This document shows, one piece after another, positions 1 through 9,236 of a stretch of 64,000 nucleotides of DNA. Within the stretch, counting starts at the first letter, position 1. Each line of letters begins with the position of its first letter. Location: positions 193,448 to 257,447 of the forward strand of contig DAINQU010000001.1 of NCBI GenBank assembly GCA_036742455.1. The letters run 5' to 3'. The translations under genes were made by a program, and so were the position numbers. This stretch comes from CAIKZZ01 sp036742455. Its GTDB lineage: Bacteria; Pseudomonadota; Gammaproteobacteria; Steroidobacterales; Steroidobacteraceae. The notes below the pieces were generated by a model that worked only from the letters and a program-made list of their open reading frames with translations, was not told where the DNA came from and did not search any database.

Positions 1-534
1 CCCGGACGGGTGGTTATGGCAGAGGATCACGGCGGCGGCGTGCACTTCGAGCGCGCGGCGAACCACCTCACGGGGGTGGACTTGGGCGCAATCGATCGTG
101 CCCCGAAACATTTTTTCGAAGCCTTTCACGCGGTAATGGCAGTCTAAGTAGATCAAACAGAACGTCTCATAGCCCAAACCGCCGAGCTCGGCCTGAAGGT
201 AATCGCGGGCCATTTGCGGGTCGGTCAACGCAGGGCCTGCTAAGAGCGCTTCTCGGTGATGGCGGCGGGCCAGTTCCAAAACGATCTGCAATTGCCCGAG
301 CCGGACGGCGCCAAGTCCGGGGTGCTTGGCCAACTGGTCGCGCGGCGCGCTCAATAGGCCGCGCAACGATCCGAAACGGCCCAATAGGCTGTTCGCTAGG
401 GCAACGGCGTGCTGACCGTTCCGTCCGGCGCCTAGCCACACCGCCAGTAGTTCAGCTTCGGAGAGCGCACGTGGACCGGCGGCGGCGAGTCGGGCGCGCG
501 GGTGTTGGTAGGCAGGGGTGTCGTGGATGTGCAT
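1..534 (-). CDS. radC: RadC family protein, JAB domain (3' end cut by window edge)
   Basis: Only the first 178 codons are present; the frame runs off the left edge. The N-terminal part shows the family's helix-hairpin-helix region (LSEAELLAVWLGAG, then HPGLGAVRLGQL). The JAB/MPN domain begins near residue 105, and the metal motif HNHPSG occupies residues 173-178, ending exactly at the edge. The ATG at 534 fits the usual RadC N-terminus. RadC is named a DNA repair protein, but its biochemical role in the family is unsettled. It is divergent from coaBC with a 156 bp gap, an arrangement typical of gammaproteobacteria. Identity is secure; only the C-terminus is unseen. Confidence 0.95.
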   Translation of the reverse strand, partial: MHIHDTPAYQHPRARLAAAGPRALSEAELLAVWLGAGRNGQHAVALANSLLGRFGSLRGLLSAPRDQLAKHPGLGAVRLGQLQIVLELARRHHREALLAGPALTDPQMARDYLQAELGGLGYETFCLIYLDCHYRVKGFEKMFRGTIDCAQVHPREVVRRALEVHAAAVILCHNHPSG

Positions 535-690
535 GGGGCCATTGTCGGGGAGTAGCGGGGGCGACCGTGAGTCGAGAAATTGCCCTTTTTGTGCAAAAAC
601 TCGGAGGTCCCCGCTCTCCATAACTCTTGGTTATAGCTCCTGCTCGGGCGGTCGTTGGCGCGATGCTGCGGCGCGGTTAATAATGGCTAA

Positions 691-1920
691 ATGATTACTG
701 ATGCTCGCCAGACCTCGCCGCGCCGTATCCTCTTGGGAGTGACGGGGGGCATTGCTGCCTATAAATCGGCCGATTTGGTACGTCGCTTGCGCGACGGTGG
801 CGCCGAGGTTCAGGTGGTCATGACCGAAGGTGCTGCCCGGTTTGTCACGCCCCTCACGTTTCAGGCGCTGTCCGGGCGTCCGGTGCGGGTCGGGCTGTGG
901 GACGAGGCGGCCGAGGCCGCGATGGGCCATATCGAACTGGCGCGATGGGCCGATCTCGTCCTCGTCGCGCCCGCGAGCGCCGATTTCCTCGCGCGCTTGG
1001 CGGCCGGATTGGCCGACGACCTGCTGACCACCACGTGCCTGGCGACCACCGCGCCGCTCGCCGTTGCGCCTGCGATGAACCAGCAGATGTGGTCGGCTGC
1101 TGCGACGCAATCCAACATCTGCACGCTGCGGGGGCGGGGTGTCCAGATCTGGGGTCCCGGGGTGGGCTCGCAAGCCTGCGGAGAAACCGGTGCCGGGCGG
1201 CTGTTGGAGCCCACGGACATCGCGGCCCGAGTCTTTGCGCCTGAGAGCCCTTCGGGCGCTCTGAGCGGTCGGCATGTGGTGATCACGGCCGGTCCGACGC
1301 GCGAACCGATTGATCCTGTTCGGTTTTTGTCGAATCGCAGTTCCGGCAAGATGGGGTACGCGGTGGCGGCCGCTGCCCGAGAGGCGGGTGCGCGCGTGAC
1401 GCTGGTGTCCGGTCCGGTCTCGCTCTGCACGCCGACCGGGGTCGATCGCGTGAACGTCGAAACGGCGGCACAGATGTATCAGGCCGTGCATGCGGTCATC
1501 GGCGACTGCGATGTCTATATCGGTGCGGCGGCGGTGGCCGATTACACCCCGTGCATCTGTGCGGACAACAAGATAAAGAAAACGGCCGATACGCTCGACC
1601 TCCACTTGGAGAAATCCGCGGACATTCTCGCGTCCGTCGCGGCGCTGCCGCGGCGGCCTTTCGTGGTGGGTTTCGCGGCAGAAACCACGAACGTCGAGGC
1701 CCACGCACTCGCCAAACTCGAGCGCAAAAAGCTCGACTTGATCGCTGCGAATGAAGTCGGCGCCGAGCGGGCATTTGATCGCGAAGACAACGCGCTGCTC
1801 TTGTTGTGGCCGGGTGGCCGCCACGAATTGAGTTTGAAATCAAAAGCGGATCTCGCGCGCGAGTTCGTGGCCTTTATTGCTGACCGGTTGCGCGCGCGCG
1901 CGGTGGAGGATCGTTCGTGA
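691..1920 (+). CDS. coaBC: Bifunctional phosphopantothenoylcysteine decarboxylase / phosphopantothenate-cysteine ligase
   Basis: This enzyme carries out two steps of cytoplasmic coenzyme A synthesis: CTP-dependent coupling of cysteine to 4'-phosphopantothenate, then FMN-dependent decarboxylation. The N-terminal CoaC half (about 1-185) has the active-site His in GHIELARWAD (H80), the PAMN motif (127-130) and the reactive Cys in QACGETGAGR (C163). The C-terminal CoaB half opens with GPTREPIDPVRFLSN and contains the NKIKK lysine region. Length (409 aa) is normal for the fused form. Its last four bases overlap the start of dut (GTGA), so the two are translationally coupled. Confidence 0.97.
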   Translation: MITDARQTSPRRILLGVTGGIAAYKSADLVRRLRDGGAEVQVVMTEGAARFVTPLTFQALSGRPVRVGLWDEAAEAAMGHIELARWADLVLVAPASADFLARLAAGLADDLLTTTCLATTAPLAVAPAMNQQMWSAAATQSNICTLRGRGVQIWGPGVGSQACGETGAGRLLEPTDIAARVFAPESPSGALSGRHVVITAGPTREPIDPVRFLSNRSSGKMGYAVAAAAREAGARVTLVSGPVSLCTPTGVDRVNVETAAQMYQAVHAVIGDCDVYIGAAAVADYTPCICADNKIKKTADTLDLHLEKSADILASVAALPRRPFVVGFAAETTNVEAHALAKLERKKLDLIAANEVGAERAFDREDNALLLLWPGGRHELSLKSKADLAREFVAFIADRLRARAVEDRS

Positions 1921-2375
1921 CGCAGCGCATTCAGATGCGGATTTTGGATGAGCGCCTAGGCTCGCTGTGGCCCTTGCCGTCCTATGCGACCTCCGGTTCT
2001 GCGGGGCTGGATCTGAGGGCCTGCGTGCCGTCGCCATTGGTGCTCGAGCCGGGCCGTGCGGAATTAATACCCACCGGCTTGTCGATCTACATTGGCGATC
2101 CTGGACTCGCCGCCGTGCTGTTGCCGCGATCGGGTCTCGGGCACAAGCACGGCGTCGTGTTAGGCAATTTAGTCGGATTGATTGATTCGGATTACCAAGG
2201 GCCGTTGATGGTCTCCGCTTGGAACCGAGGCACACAGCCGTTCACCGTCGAGCCTGGCGAGCGCATCGCGCAGATGGTGATCGTACCCATCGTTCAGGTG
2301 GCGTTCGACGTGGTCGATGCGTTTGTCGCGACGGAACGCGGCGAAGGCGGTTTTGGAAGTTCCGGTCGCCGCTGA
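1917..2375 (+). CDS. dut: dUTP diphosphatase
   Basis: Hydrolyses dUTP to dUMP and pyrophosphate, keeping uracil out of DNA and supplying dTMP synthesis. All five trimeric dUTPase motifs are visible: SAGLDLRAC, PRSGLG, GLIDSDYQG with the catalytic Asp/Tyr, GERIAQMV, and the C-terminal P-loop-like RGEGGFGSSGR. Length (152 aa) is standard. The start is a GTG overlapping the coaBC stop. It converges on the DUF4124 gene with no spacer between the two stop codons. Confidence 0.97.
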   Translation: MTQRIQMRILDERLGSLWPLPSYATSGSAGLDLRACVPSPLVLEPGRAELIPTGLSIYIGDPGLAAVLLPRSGLGHKHGVVLGNLVGLIDSDYQGPLMVSAWNRGTQPFTVEPGERIAQMVIVPIVQVAFDVVDAFVATERGEGGFGSSGRR

Positions 2376-3071
2376 CTAGTGCGGTCGGACGGCTGTCCGA
2401 CCAGCGTCCTTCAGTTCCTGAAACCGATTGATATCGTCGGCAAATTGCGCGCGCGTGCGATCGACTTCCTCGCGTTTGGCGAGTAAAGCCCGCTCCTGCG
2501 CTTTGAGATCTCCGACGGTGTGCGCAATTTCTTCCGCGAGGGCCTCCGGCAATGCCGGCGCGCTCGAGGTATCCGCATAGGGGCGGAAACGCTGCATGCG
2601 CGCTTCGAGTTGGCTCGCGCGACTCTTTAACTGGTCGACGTACTGCGCAAGCACCCGCGCCTGCCCGTCGAGGATTTCCAGACGGCGATCACGCAGCGTT
2701 TCGATTTCATCGGTCGAGAGGTATGTTGCGATCAGGTTCCGGTCGCGCTGCAGGCGTCGTTGCTGTGCATCGCGAACCGCAGCATCTGCGGCCCGCGCCG
2801 CCTCGTCCGCCGCGATCTGTGCAGCGCTGTGATGCCCGGGAATGGCGCCCACAGCCACACCCTGTCGATTGAGAATGGTCTGATCTTGATCCGCGAACTG
2901 GGGTGGCACTGCGTCGCCGTAATGCACCTCGCCCTTCTCATCGATCCACTTGTAGACCTTTCCGCCTTTCTCCGGCGCGGCGCCTGCGCTGCCGCCGACG
3001 AGCAACATCCCCGTCACGAGGATGCTGCTGAGGCGCAGAGCTTGGCGGTGGAGCGAGGCTCGCGCCATCAA
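2376..3071 (-). CDS. DUF4124 domain-containing exported protein
   Basis: A 231-residue secreted protein of unknown function. A signal peptide (about residues 1-31, ending GGSAGAA) is followed by the short DUF4124 module (VYKWIDEKGEVHYGD, near residues 39-54). The rest is a long, charged, probably coiled-coil region (about 85-220) rich in Arg, Glu, Gln and Ala. DUF4124 proteins are common exported proteins of Gamma- and Betaproteobacteria with no assigned activity. The start codon overlaps the pyrE stop by four bases, so it is co-transcribed downstream of pyrE. Confidence 0.85.
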   Translation of the reverse strand: MMARASLHRQALRLSSILVTGMLLVGGSAGAAPEKGGKVYKWIDEKGEVHYGDAVPPQFADQDQTILNRQGVAVGAIPGHHSAAQIAADEAARAADAAVRDAQQRRLQRDRNLIATYLSTDEIETLRDRRLEILDGQARVLAQYVDQLKSRASQLEARMQRFRPYADTSSAPALPEALAEEIAHTVGDLKAQERALLAKREEVDRTRAQFADDINRFQELKDAGRTAVRPH

Positions 3072-3730
3072 GGGTTCGCCACGACCCCGTAACGGGCTCG
3101 GTAGGCTTCGAGATCTGCCAGAGCGGCGGCAGGGACGCCGCCGACACCGTCTCGTACGCCGGCGATCAGTGCCGTTAGCGATAAAATAGATACGACGGGC
3201 AGACCGTATTCGTCACGGACCTCCTGAACGGCGGAGCGCGCGGATTCGCGTCCTTGCTCTTCGCGATCCAGCGCCAGAAGCACCCCTGCTGGGGTGGCGC
3301 CGGCGGCCGTGATGATGTCGATGGACTCGCGGATCGCAGTACCGGCGGTAATCACGTCATCGACGATCAGCACCCGACCGGCGAGCGCGCGACCCACGAT
3401 ACGGCCACCCTCACCGTGATCCTTGGCCTCTTTGCGATTGAAGCAGTACGGCACGTCGCGTCCGTGGTGTTCGGCGAGGGCGGCGGCTGTCGCCGCGACC
3501 AAGGGGATGCCCTTGTAGGCCGGCCCGAACAAAATGTCGAACTCAAGCCCAGAGCGCACGAGGGCGGCCGCATAGGCACGTCCCAGGCCGGCGATCGCAC
3601 TGCCGGTATCGAACAGCCCCGCGTTGAAGAAGTAAGGGCTCTCGCGCCCGGACTTGAGCGTAAAGCGTCCAAAGCGCAATACTCCGAGGCGCAGCGCCAA
3701 ATCTAAGAATTCACGTTGAAAGGTTTGCAT
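3068..3730 (-). CDS. pyrE: Orotate phosphoribosyltransferase
   Basis: Converts orotate and PRPP to OMP, the fifth step of pyrimidine synthesis. The PRPP-binding signature VLIVDDVITAGTAIRES is clear, as are the N-terminal KSGRESPYFFNAG segment and the FGPAYKGIPLV loop. I chose the ATG at 3730 (220 aa) because MQTFQREFLDLAL matches the usual PyrE N-terminus; a start 12 codons upstream adds non-family sequence. It heads a two-gene operon with the DUF4124 gene and is divergent from xthA. Confidence 0.96.
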   Translation of the reverse strand: MQTFQREFLDLALRLGVLRFGRFTLKSGRESPYFFNAGLFDTGSAIAGLGRAYAAALVRSGLEFDILFGPAYKGIPLVAATAAALAEHHGRDVPYCFNRKEAKDHGEGGRIVGRALAGRVLIVDDVITAGTAIRESIDIITAAGATPAGVLLALDREEQGRESARSAVQEVRDEYGLPVVSILSLTALIAGVRDGVGGVPAAALADLEAYRARYGVVANP

Positions 3731-3790
3731 GCCCATAGTTTGGGACAGACAGGCCACTGCCGACAAGCCGACGCTTGCTATGATCCGGTC

Positions 3791-4564
3791 ATGCGTATCG
3801 CCACTTTAAATTGCAATGGGATCCGTGCAGCCGCGCGGAAGGGCTTTTACGACTGGTTGCCCAGCCAGGACATTGATGTCCTGTGCCTGCAGGAGACCCG
3901 TTGTACGGACGCGGATATCGCGGATCCGCTCTACCATCCTGCGGGATTCCACAGCGACTGGCTCCACGCCGAAAAGAAAGGGTACAGCGGGGTAGCGATC
4001 TACGCCCGCAAAGCGCCGGATACGGTCATTCGCGGCTATGGCGATGCGGAATTCGACGCAGAGGGGCGCTATCTCGAATACCGGTTTGGGGCCTTGTCCG
4101 TCGTGTCGCTCTACCTGCCGTCCGGCTCGTCGGGGCCCGATCGCCAAGAGGCCAAGTACCGCTGCCTCGCGAGTTTTGAGGCGCATATGACGGGCTTGGT
4201 CCAGGAAGGTCGCGAAGTGATTCTCTGCGGTGATTTCAATATTGCTCATAAGCCGATCGACTTGAAGAACTGGAAGGGCAATCTCAAAAATTCAGGCTTC
4301 TTGCCTGAAGAGCGCGCTTGGTTGGATAAGGTGTTTGGACCGATGGGATGGCTCGACGCGTTTCGCGCCGTGAATGCCAATCCCGACCAGTACACGTGGT
4401 GGTCGAACCGTGGACAAGCATGGGCGAAGAATGTGGGGTGGCGGATTGACTATCAGGTCACCACGCCCGGCATCGGTACGCGTGTCCGTGCGGCGACCAT
4501 TTGGACAGAGTCTCGTTTCTCAGACCACGCGCCCTTGATACTCGACTATCACCATGAGTTCTGA
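3791..4564 (+). CDS. xthA: Exodeoxyribonuclease III (AP endonuclease)
   Basis: A Mg-dependent endonuclease/exonuclease/phosphatase-fold enzyme that cleaves abasic sites and has 3'-5' exonuclease activity. Family motifs appear in order: NCNGIRAAARKGF, LQETR (metal-binding Glu), CGDFNIAH, WWSNRG, GWRIDY and the C-terminal SRFSDHAPL with the catalytic Asp-His. Starting at the ATG at 3791 gives 257 aa, normal for ExoIII; upstream in-frame sequence overlaps the pyrE start and is not family-like. Its 3' end overlaps the next gene by 11 bp. Confidence 0.95.
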   Translation: MRIATLNCNGIRAAARKGFYDWLPSQDIDVLCLQETRCTDADIADPLYHPAGFHSDWLHAEKKGYSGVAIYARKAPDTVIRGYGDAEFDAEGRYLEYRFGALSVVSLYLPSGSSGPDRQEAKYRCLASFEAHMTGLVQEGREVILCGDFNIAHKPIDLKNWKGNLKNSGFLPEERAWLDKVFGPMGWLDAFRAVNANPDQYTWWSNRGQAWAKNVGWRIDYQVTTPGIGTRVRAATIWTESRFSDHAPLILDYHHEF

Positions 4565-5813
4565 CGCCGCGACTCGAAGCCTGAGCTTGGCCGATGTGCT
4601 CGGGAATCGACGGGTTGCGGCAGCCCTGACGCTGGGCTTTGCGTCGGGCCTGCCGTTCGCGCTCTCGCAGGGAACCTTGCAGGGATGGCTGGCGGAGCTC
4701 GGACTCAATATAAAAACGATCGGTTGGTTCACGCTCGTAGGCTTGCCGTACAACCTGAAATTCTTGTGGGCGCCACTCCTCGATCGTTACGTGCCGCCCT
4801 TTTTAGGGCGACGCCGCGGTTGGATCGTCCTGCTGCAAGCGATGGTGGCCTTGGTGATCGCCATTTTGGGTCTTCAGGCGCCGAGTGATGCGATTTACGT
4901 CGTCGCCGCACTGTCGTTGCTGCTGGCGTTTCTATCGGCCTCCCAAGACGTGGTGATCGACGCGTATCGCACCGATTCATTGCGTCCCGAGGAGCGTGGA
5001 ATCGGCTCAACCGCGGTGCAGATTGGTTGGCGTATTGCGTTTTATATTTCCGGTGCGTTGGCGATGGTTCTTTCCGGGGTCATCGGGTGGCGTGCGACGT
5101 ATCTTGCAATGGCGGCGATTATGGGGGCGACGACCGTCCTCACCTGGGCGGCGCCAGAGCCGGAGAATCGCGTGACGGCGCCTCGCTCCTTGCAGGAAGC
5201 CGTGGTCGAGCCCATTCGCGAATTCTTCGGTCGTCCCGGGGTATACGCGCTGCTGTTGCTGATTATTCTGTACAAACTCGGCGATGCTGCGGCGTTGTCG
5301 TTATCGACGGCCTTCTTGATCAAGGGAGTCGGCTTTACGGCCGCACAGGTGGGTGCGGTCGCCAAAACCACCAGTATTACGGCCACGATCATCGGAACTG
5401 TCATGGGGGGCTTGGCGTTCGCTAGGCTCGGGCTGTATCGCTCGCTGCTGCTTTTCGGTGTTCTGCAAGCCGCAACGAACTTGTTGTATTCCCTGCTTGC
5501 GATCAAAGGTCACGACCTCGCCTATATGGTGCTCGCGGTCGGTGTCGACAATCTTGCCGGCGCAATGGCAGCCACTATTTTCGGTGCGTTCGTCATGGCG
5601 CTGTGCGATGCGCGCTTCAGCGCGTTCCAGTTTGCTCTGTTGTCGGCGCTCTCGGCGCTCTCGCGCACGTTCGTCGGGCCTGTATCCGCCGTGCTGGTGG
5701 CGCAGGTCGGATGGCCTTGGTTTTTCGTGATTACCTTCCTAACGGGTGGGCCGGGGCTTTTGCTGCTATGGCGGATGCGCCCACGCATTGAAGCGCTGGA
5801 TCTCGCTCGATAA
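4554..5813 (+). CDS. AmpG-like major facilitator superfamily permease
   Basis: A 419-residue inner-membrane protein with about 12 hydrophobic segments. The N-terminus (GFASGLPFALSQGTLQGWL, then GLPYNLKFLWAPLLDRY and the loop GRRRGW) closely follows AmpG, the permease that imports anhydro-muropeptides for cell-wall recycling; SQDVVIDAYRTD is also family-typical. Related MFS carriers with the same N-terminus exist, so the substrate is inferred. It overlaps xthA by 11 bp and is followed 8 bp later by the Rieske gene. The NamZ-type muramidase at the right end of the window would be a functional partner but is far away. Confidence 0.82.
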   Translation: MSSDAATRSLSLADVLGNRRVAAALTLGFASGLPFALSQGTLQGWLAELGLNIKTIGWFTLVGLPYNLKFLWAPLLDRYVPPFLGRRRGWIVLLQAMVALVIAILGLQAPSDAIYVVAALSLLLAFLSASQDVVIDAYRTDSLRPEERGIGSTAVQIGWRIAFYISGALAMVLSGVIGWRATYLAMAAIMGATTVLTWAAPEPENRVTAPRSLQEAVVEPIREFFGRPGVYALLLLIILYKLGDAAALSLSTAFLIKGVGFTAAQVGAVAKTTSITATIIGTVMGGLAFARLGLYRSLLLFGVLQAATNLLYSLLAIKGHDLAYMVLAVGVDNLAGAMAATIFGAFVMALCDARFSAFQFALLSALSALSRTFVGPVSAVLVAQVGWPWFFVITFLTGGPGLLLLWRMRPRIEALDLAR

Positions 5814-5821
5814 GTTGCTCT

Positions 5822-6175
5822 ATGCAGATCTGCCGGCTATCTGACCTAGCGGATCCGGATGCGCGCGGCTTCCGCGTGGGCTCGGGTGATTGGCCCTTGC
5901 GCGCATTTCTGGTGCGACAAGGATCCGTGCTACGAGCCTACGTCAATCGCTGCCCGCACGCCGGTCACCCGCTGGATTTACGCCCGGACCAGTTCTTGAG
6001 TTCGGACGGGAGCGTGATCGTGTGCAGCTCGCACGCCGCTCTATTTCGGCCGGTCGACGGCTTGTGCGTGGCCGGCCCGTGTCCCGGACGCTCGCTACGG
6101 CCGATACCCATCGAAGTCCGCGACGGTTGGGTCGTTCTCGCAGCATCCTTCCGTGCTGACGATTACGATCCGTAG
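5822..6175 (+). CDS. Rieske [2Fe-2S] domain protein
   Basis: A small (117 aa) soluble protein that is essentially one Rieske domain. The cluster ligands are visible as CPH (in NRCPHAGHPLDL) and CSSH 21 residues later, the CxH...CxxH pattern. No signal peptide or membrane anchor is seen, so it is probably cytoplasmic, as a ferredoxin-like electron carrier or a subunit of an unidentified oxygenase. It sits 8 bp after the AmpG-like gene and converges on trmB. No oxygenase catalytic subunit lies nearby. Confidence 0.85.
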   Translation: MQICRLSDLADPDARGFRVGSGDWPLRAFLVRQGSVLRAYVNRCPHAGHPLDLRPDQFLSSDGSVIVCSSHAALFRPVDGLCVAGPCPGRSLRPIPIEVRDGWVVLAASFRADDYDP

Positions 6176-6178
6176 ATC

Positions 6179-6871
6179 CTAGCGGCGACGGTAGTGCAGG
6201 TCCCGAACCTCGTGACCCAAACGTTCGCCACGGCGCTCGAATTTGGTCACCGGCCGTTCGGCGGGGCGGGGAACATACCCGGCAAGACCGGCCACATTCA
6301 CGAAATCCGGGTGCGGATCGAGAACGTCGCGCATCCATTCGGCATACGGTACCCAGTCCGTAGCGAGGCGGAGGCTGCCTCCCATCCGCAGCCTGCTGGC
6401 GAGAAGCGTGGCAAAAGCGGTCTGTACGATCCGTCGTTTGTGATGACGCTTTTTCGGCCACGGATCCGCGAAATAGATCATCACTTCATCTAAGGAGTCC
6501 GGCGGGATGCAGTGCGTGAGCATCTCAACGGCATCGGCGCGCATCACCCGCACGTTGGAAAGGTTCAGTTCGGCAGCCCGAAGGAGGCAGTGCCCCACGC
6601 CCGGCGTATGGACTTCGAACCCGAGATAGTCGCGCTCCGGATGTGCGGCAGCGAGCGTCACCAGAAGTTCACCGTCTCCAAAGCCCACTTCGATCGTACG
6701 CGGGGCTTGCCGACCGAAAATGGCGTCCAGATCGAGTACGGTGCCAGCGTCTTCGACGCCGTATGTCGGCCAAAGCTCCTCAAGCGCTCGCGACTGTGCG
6801 GCGGTCATCCGCCCCGTACGCAGGACGAATGATCGAATCGATGAGGGGTGGTCAGGCGCTACGTCGGTCAT
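6179..6871 (-). CDS. trmB: tRNA (guanine-N7-)-methyltransferase
   Basis: An S-adenosylmethionine-dependent enzyme that forms m7G46 in tRNA. The sequence has the SAM-binding loop (IEVGFGDGELLVTLA), the second acidic strand (YLGFEVHTPGVGHCL) and the TrmB hallmark DPWPKKRHHKRR near residue 130. Length (230 aa) is normal. It converges with the Rieske gene (3 bp apart) and is divergent from ppk2. Confidence 0.96.
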   Translation of the reverse strand: MTDVAPDHPSSIRSFVLRTGRMTAAQSRALEELWPTYGVEDAGTVLDLDAIFGRQAPRTIEVGFGDGELLVTLAAAHPERDYLGFEVHTPGVGHCLLRAAELNLSNVRVMRADAVEMLTHCIPPDSLDEVMIYFADPWPKKRHHKRRIVQTAFATLLASRLRMGGSLRLATDWVPYAEWMRDVLDPHPDFVNVAGLAGYVPRPAERPVTKFERRGERLGHEVRDLHYRRR

Positions 6872-6988
6872 CGTGAGGTCGGCAAGAGGGGTGGACGCAC
6901 AGTGTCGCCTGTCAGCCTCGTGGGTTCCAGACCTTTCGTCGGTCGGCGCCTGAGCGCAGACTCAATCGTGCCTATTAGGAGCGCCGCC

Positions 6989-7894
6989 ATGTCCAAACAT
7001 CATCACCGCCTCATTAAGCAGTGCCGCGTGGCGCCGGGTAGTCGGGTGCGATTGTCACGCATCGATCCTGTGGGAGCCGACTATGCCCGGTATGTACTAC
7101 CCGGCGATGCGCCCTTGCGCGCGCGGGCCGAAGCACTGCTGGAGCACAGTCGGATGGAGCTGAGTCTCCAGCAAGAGCGGCTGTGGGCGAGCAACAGTCA
7201 CTCAGTACTCGTCATCTTGCAGGGCATGGATGCATCCGGGAAGGATGGGACAATCAAACACGTTATGAGCGGCGTCAGCCCGCAAGGTTGCGAGGTGCAC
7301 AGCTTCGGCGTCCCCTCTGCCGAGGAACTCGCCCATAACTATTTATGGCGGTATTGGACTCGCCTGCCGTCGCGCGGTCGCATCGGTTTGTTCAATCGCT
7401 CCTATTATGAGGAAGTGCTCGTGGTGCGCGTGCATCCCGAACTGGTGGCGGCTCGTAAAGTCCCGGTAACGACCCGCCTACCGAGGCTATGGCGCGAGTG
7501 TTATGAAGACATCAATGCCTTTGAAAAGCATCTCGTCCGAAACGGTACCGTCGTCCTGAAGTTTTACCTGCACCTGTCGCGCGAGGAGCAAAAGGCTCGC
7601 CTGCTGAAGCGCATCGATACGCACGAGAAACAATGGAAATTTTCGGCGTCGGACGTTGAGGAGCGCGCGTACTGGGACAGTTACATGACCGCTTATGAGG
7701 GTATGTTGTCGGCGACAAGCACCGCCGATGCGCCGTGGTACGTCATTCCAGCGGACGACAAACACATTGCCCGGGCATCGGTCGCCGCGATTTTGTCGGG
7801 TACGATTGCTTCGCTCCCCCTGCATCCGCCGAAGGCGTCCGTGACGGACGCCGCGGGGCTGGCGGCGCTGCGGCGGCGTTTGTTGCGCAGTTAA
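6989..7894 (+). CDS. ppk2: PPK2-family polyphosphate:nucleotide phosphotransferase
   Basis: PPK2 enzymes move phosphate between polyphosphate and nucleoside mono- or diphosphates. The Walker A loop GMDASGKDG (residues 79-87), the following SFGVPS segment and the lid/Walker B region GRIGLFNRSYYEEVLV (130-145) are all present. At 301 aa this is a single-domain PPK2. I chose the ATG at 6989 because TAGGAG lies upstream and the protein begins in the family's N-terminal helices. Whether it prefers AMP or ADP cannot be read from the sequence. It converges on the M24 peptidase gene. Confidence 0.9.
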   Translation: MSKHHHRLIKQCRVAPGSRVRLSRIDPVGADYARYVLPGDAPLRARAEALLEHSRMELSLQQERLWASNSHSVLVILQGMDASGKDGTIKHVMSGVSPQGCEVHSFGVPSAEELAHNYLWRYWTRLPSRGRIGLFNRSYYEEVLVVRVHPELVAARKVPVTTRLPRLWRECYEDINAFEKHLVRNGTVVLKFYLHLSREEQKARLLKRIDTHEKQWKFSASDVEERAYWDSYMTAYEGMLSATSTADAPWYVIPADDKHIARASVAAILSGTIASLPLHPPKASVTDAAGLAALRRRLLRS

Positions 7895-7897
7895 CGG

Positions 7898-9184
7898 CTA
7901 GTCCCGTGCAAAGGGATGCTCCAGTGAGGCACTCTGCGGCGTAAACAACTCCGCGCCGTTGTCGGTGATATGCATGTCGTCCTCGAGCCGTACGCCGAAT
8001 TCCCCGGCCAGATAAATGCCTGGCTCGTTGCTCGTTGTCATGCCGGCGGCGAGTAACGTCGCATTGCCTCTGACCAAATAGGGCCATTCGTGGCCATCCA
8101 TGCCCATGCCATGGCCCACCCGGTGGGTGAAGTGGGCGTAATCGGGTCCAAAGCCGGCGTCATCGACGACCTTACGCGCAGCGGCGTCGACGGCACCGCA
8201 GGCCACGCCGGGGCGAGCCGTCGCTAATGCGGCAGACTGTGCCGCCTTCACCACGTCGAACACGTGGCGCATACGATCGGTCGGGCGCCCGAGGACGAAC
8301 GTCCGGCTGATATCCGATTTGTAACCCAAAACGTCGCATCCACCGTCGAACAGAACCAGGGAGTTCTCCTGCAAATAGGTTGCTTGGACTGAGCCGTGTG
8401 GAAAAGAAGCGGCTGCGCCGATCAGTACCAAATCTGCTGCGCCCTCAAAGCCCAGTGCACGATGGGCATCGGCGGACAAAGCGGTAATTTGCGAAGGCGT
8501 CATTCCAGGCTTCAGCGCGGACCACGTCGCCTCGTAGGCGGCCCACGTGACCTCGGAAGCCAGACGCATGAGGGCAATTTCGTGCGCACTTTTGATCATC
8601 CGACAACCGGCGGTCACGGGGGTCGCGCTCACGAGGTGCGCTTGCGGCGCTGCGCGGCCGATCCCGTCGGCGAAAACGAAGCGCACATTTTCTTCAAGAC
8701 CCAATCGTCCGGTCGCAATGCCCCGATCGTGGAGGCCTTGCGCTAACGTTTCGTAGGGACTTCGGTCTTCCTGCCATACCCGTACATCAAGGGCCGTAGA
8801 ACCACTCGGCAATCGTATCTGCTCGCGTGCGCGTGCCTCTTCAAAGGCTGGGCAGACGTAGAACGCGTCGCCTCGCGCGGGGATCACGGCGGCGAACAGT
8901 CGCTCCGACCCCCACCACTTGGCGCCGGTAAAATAGGTGAGGGATGTCCCCTCGGCGATCACAATGGCGTCTAGGCCTTCTCGGACCATCAGAGAGCGAG
9001 CACGATCGTGGCGATCGCGGTATTCCTCCGCCGTGATCGGACTCGCCTCGCCGCGCCGCGATTTGAGATGAGGGAATGGGTGTGCATTGGGCGAATGCCG
9101 GGCGGTAGAGGCGCCGGAGACCGTGGCAAAGCCGAGACCGGTGCCGATGACCCCGGCATTGAGAAAGCGGCGACGCGTGAGCAT
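7898..9184 (-). CDS. M24-family Xaa-Pro aminopeptidase-like protein with Tat-type signal
   Basis: A 428-residue exported metallopeptidase of the creatinase/prolidase fold. The leader TRRRFLNAG followed by a hydrophobic stretch (about 3-28) looks like a twin-arginine signal. A creatinase N-terminal domain spans about 50-190, and the catalytic pita-bread domain about 200-410. The five dinuclear metal ligands are present: D280, D291 (KSDISRTF), H358 (RVGHGMG), E387 (SNEPGIY) and E401 (RLEDD). The likely role is removal of N-terminal residues before proline from peptides in the periplasm; substrate specificity is inferred. Confidence 0.88.
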   Translation of the reverse strand: MLTRRRFLNAGVIGTGLGFATVSGASTARHSPNAHPFPHLKSRRGEASPITAEEYRDRHDRARSLMVREGLDAIVIAEGTSLTYFTGAKWWGSERLFAAVIPARGDAFYVCPAFEEARAREQIRLPSGSTALDVRVWQEDRSPYETLAQGLHDRGIATGRLGLEENVRFVFADGIGRAAPQAHLVSATPVTAGCRMIKSAHEIALMRLASEVTWAAYEATWSALKPGMTPSQITALSADAHRALGFEGAADLVLIGAAASFPHGSVQATYLQENSLVLFDGGCDVLGYKSDISRTFVLGRPTDRMRHVFDVVKAAQSAALATARPGVACGAVDAAARKVVDDAGFGPDYAHFTHRVGHGMGMDGHEWPYLVRGNATLLAAGMTTSNEPGIYLAGEFGVRLEDDMHITDNGAELFTPQSASLEHPFARD

Positions 9185-9236
9185 GAAAGGACTCCCGAGG
9201 ACGATGTCCTACGGTAGCCGCGGTGCGCGAACCGCG

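Noticed and set aside
631..1824. A 397-codon frame opposite coaBC
   Set aside because: It covers the conserved CoaBC gene on the other strand and has no recognisable domain, composition or ribosome-binding site.
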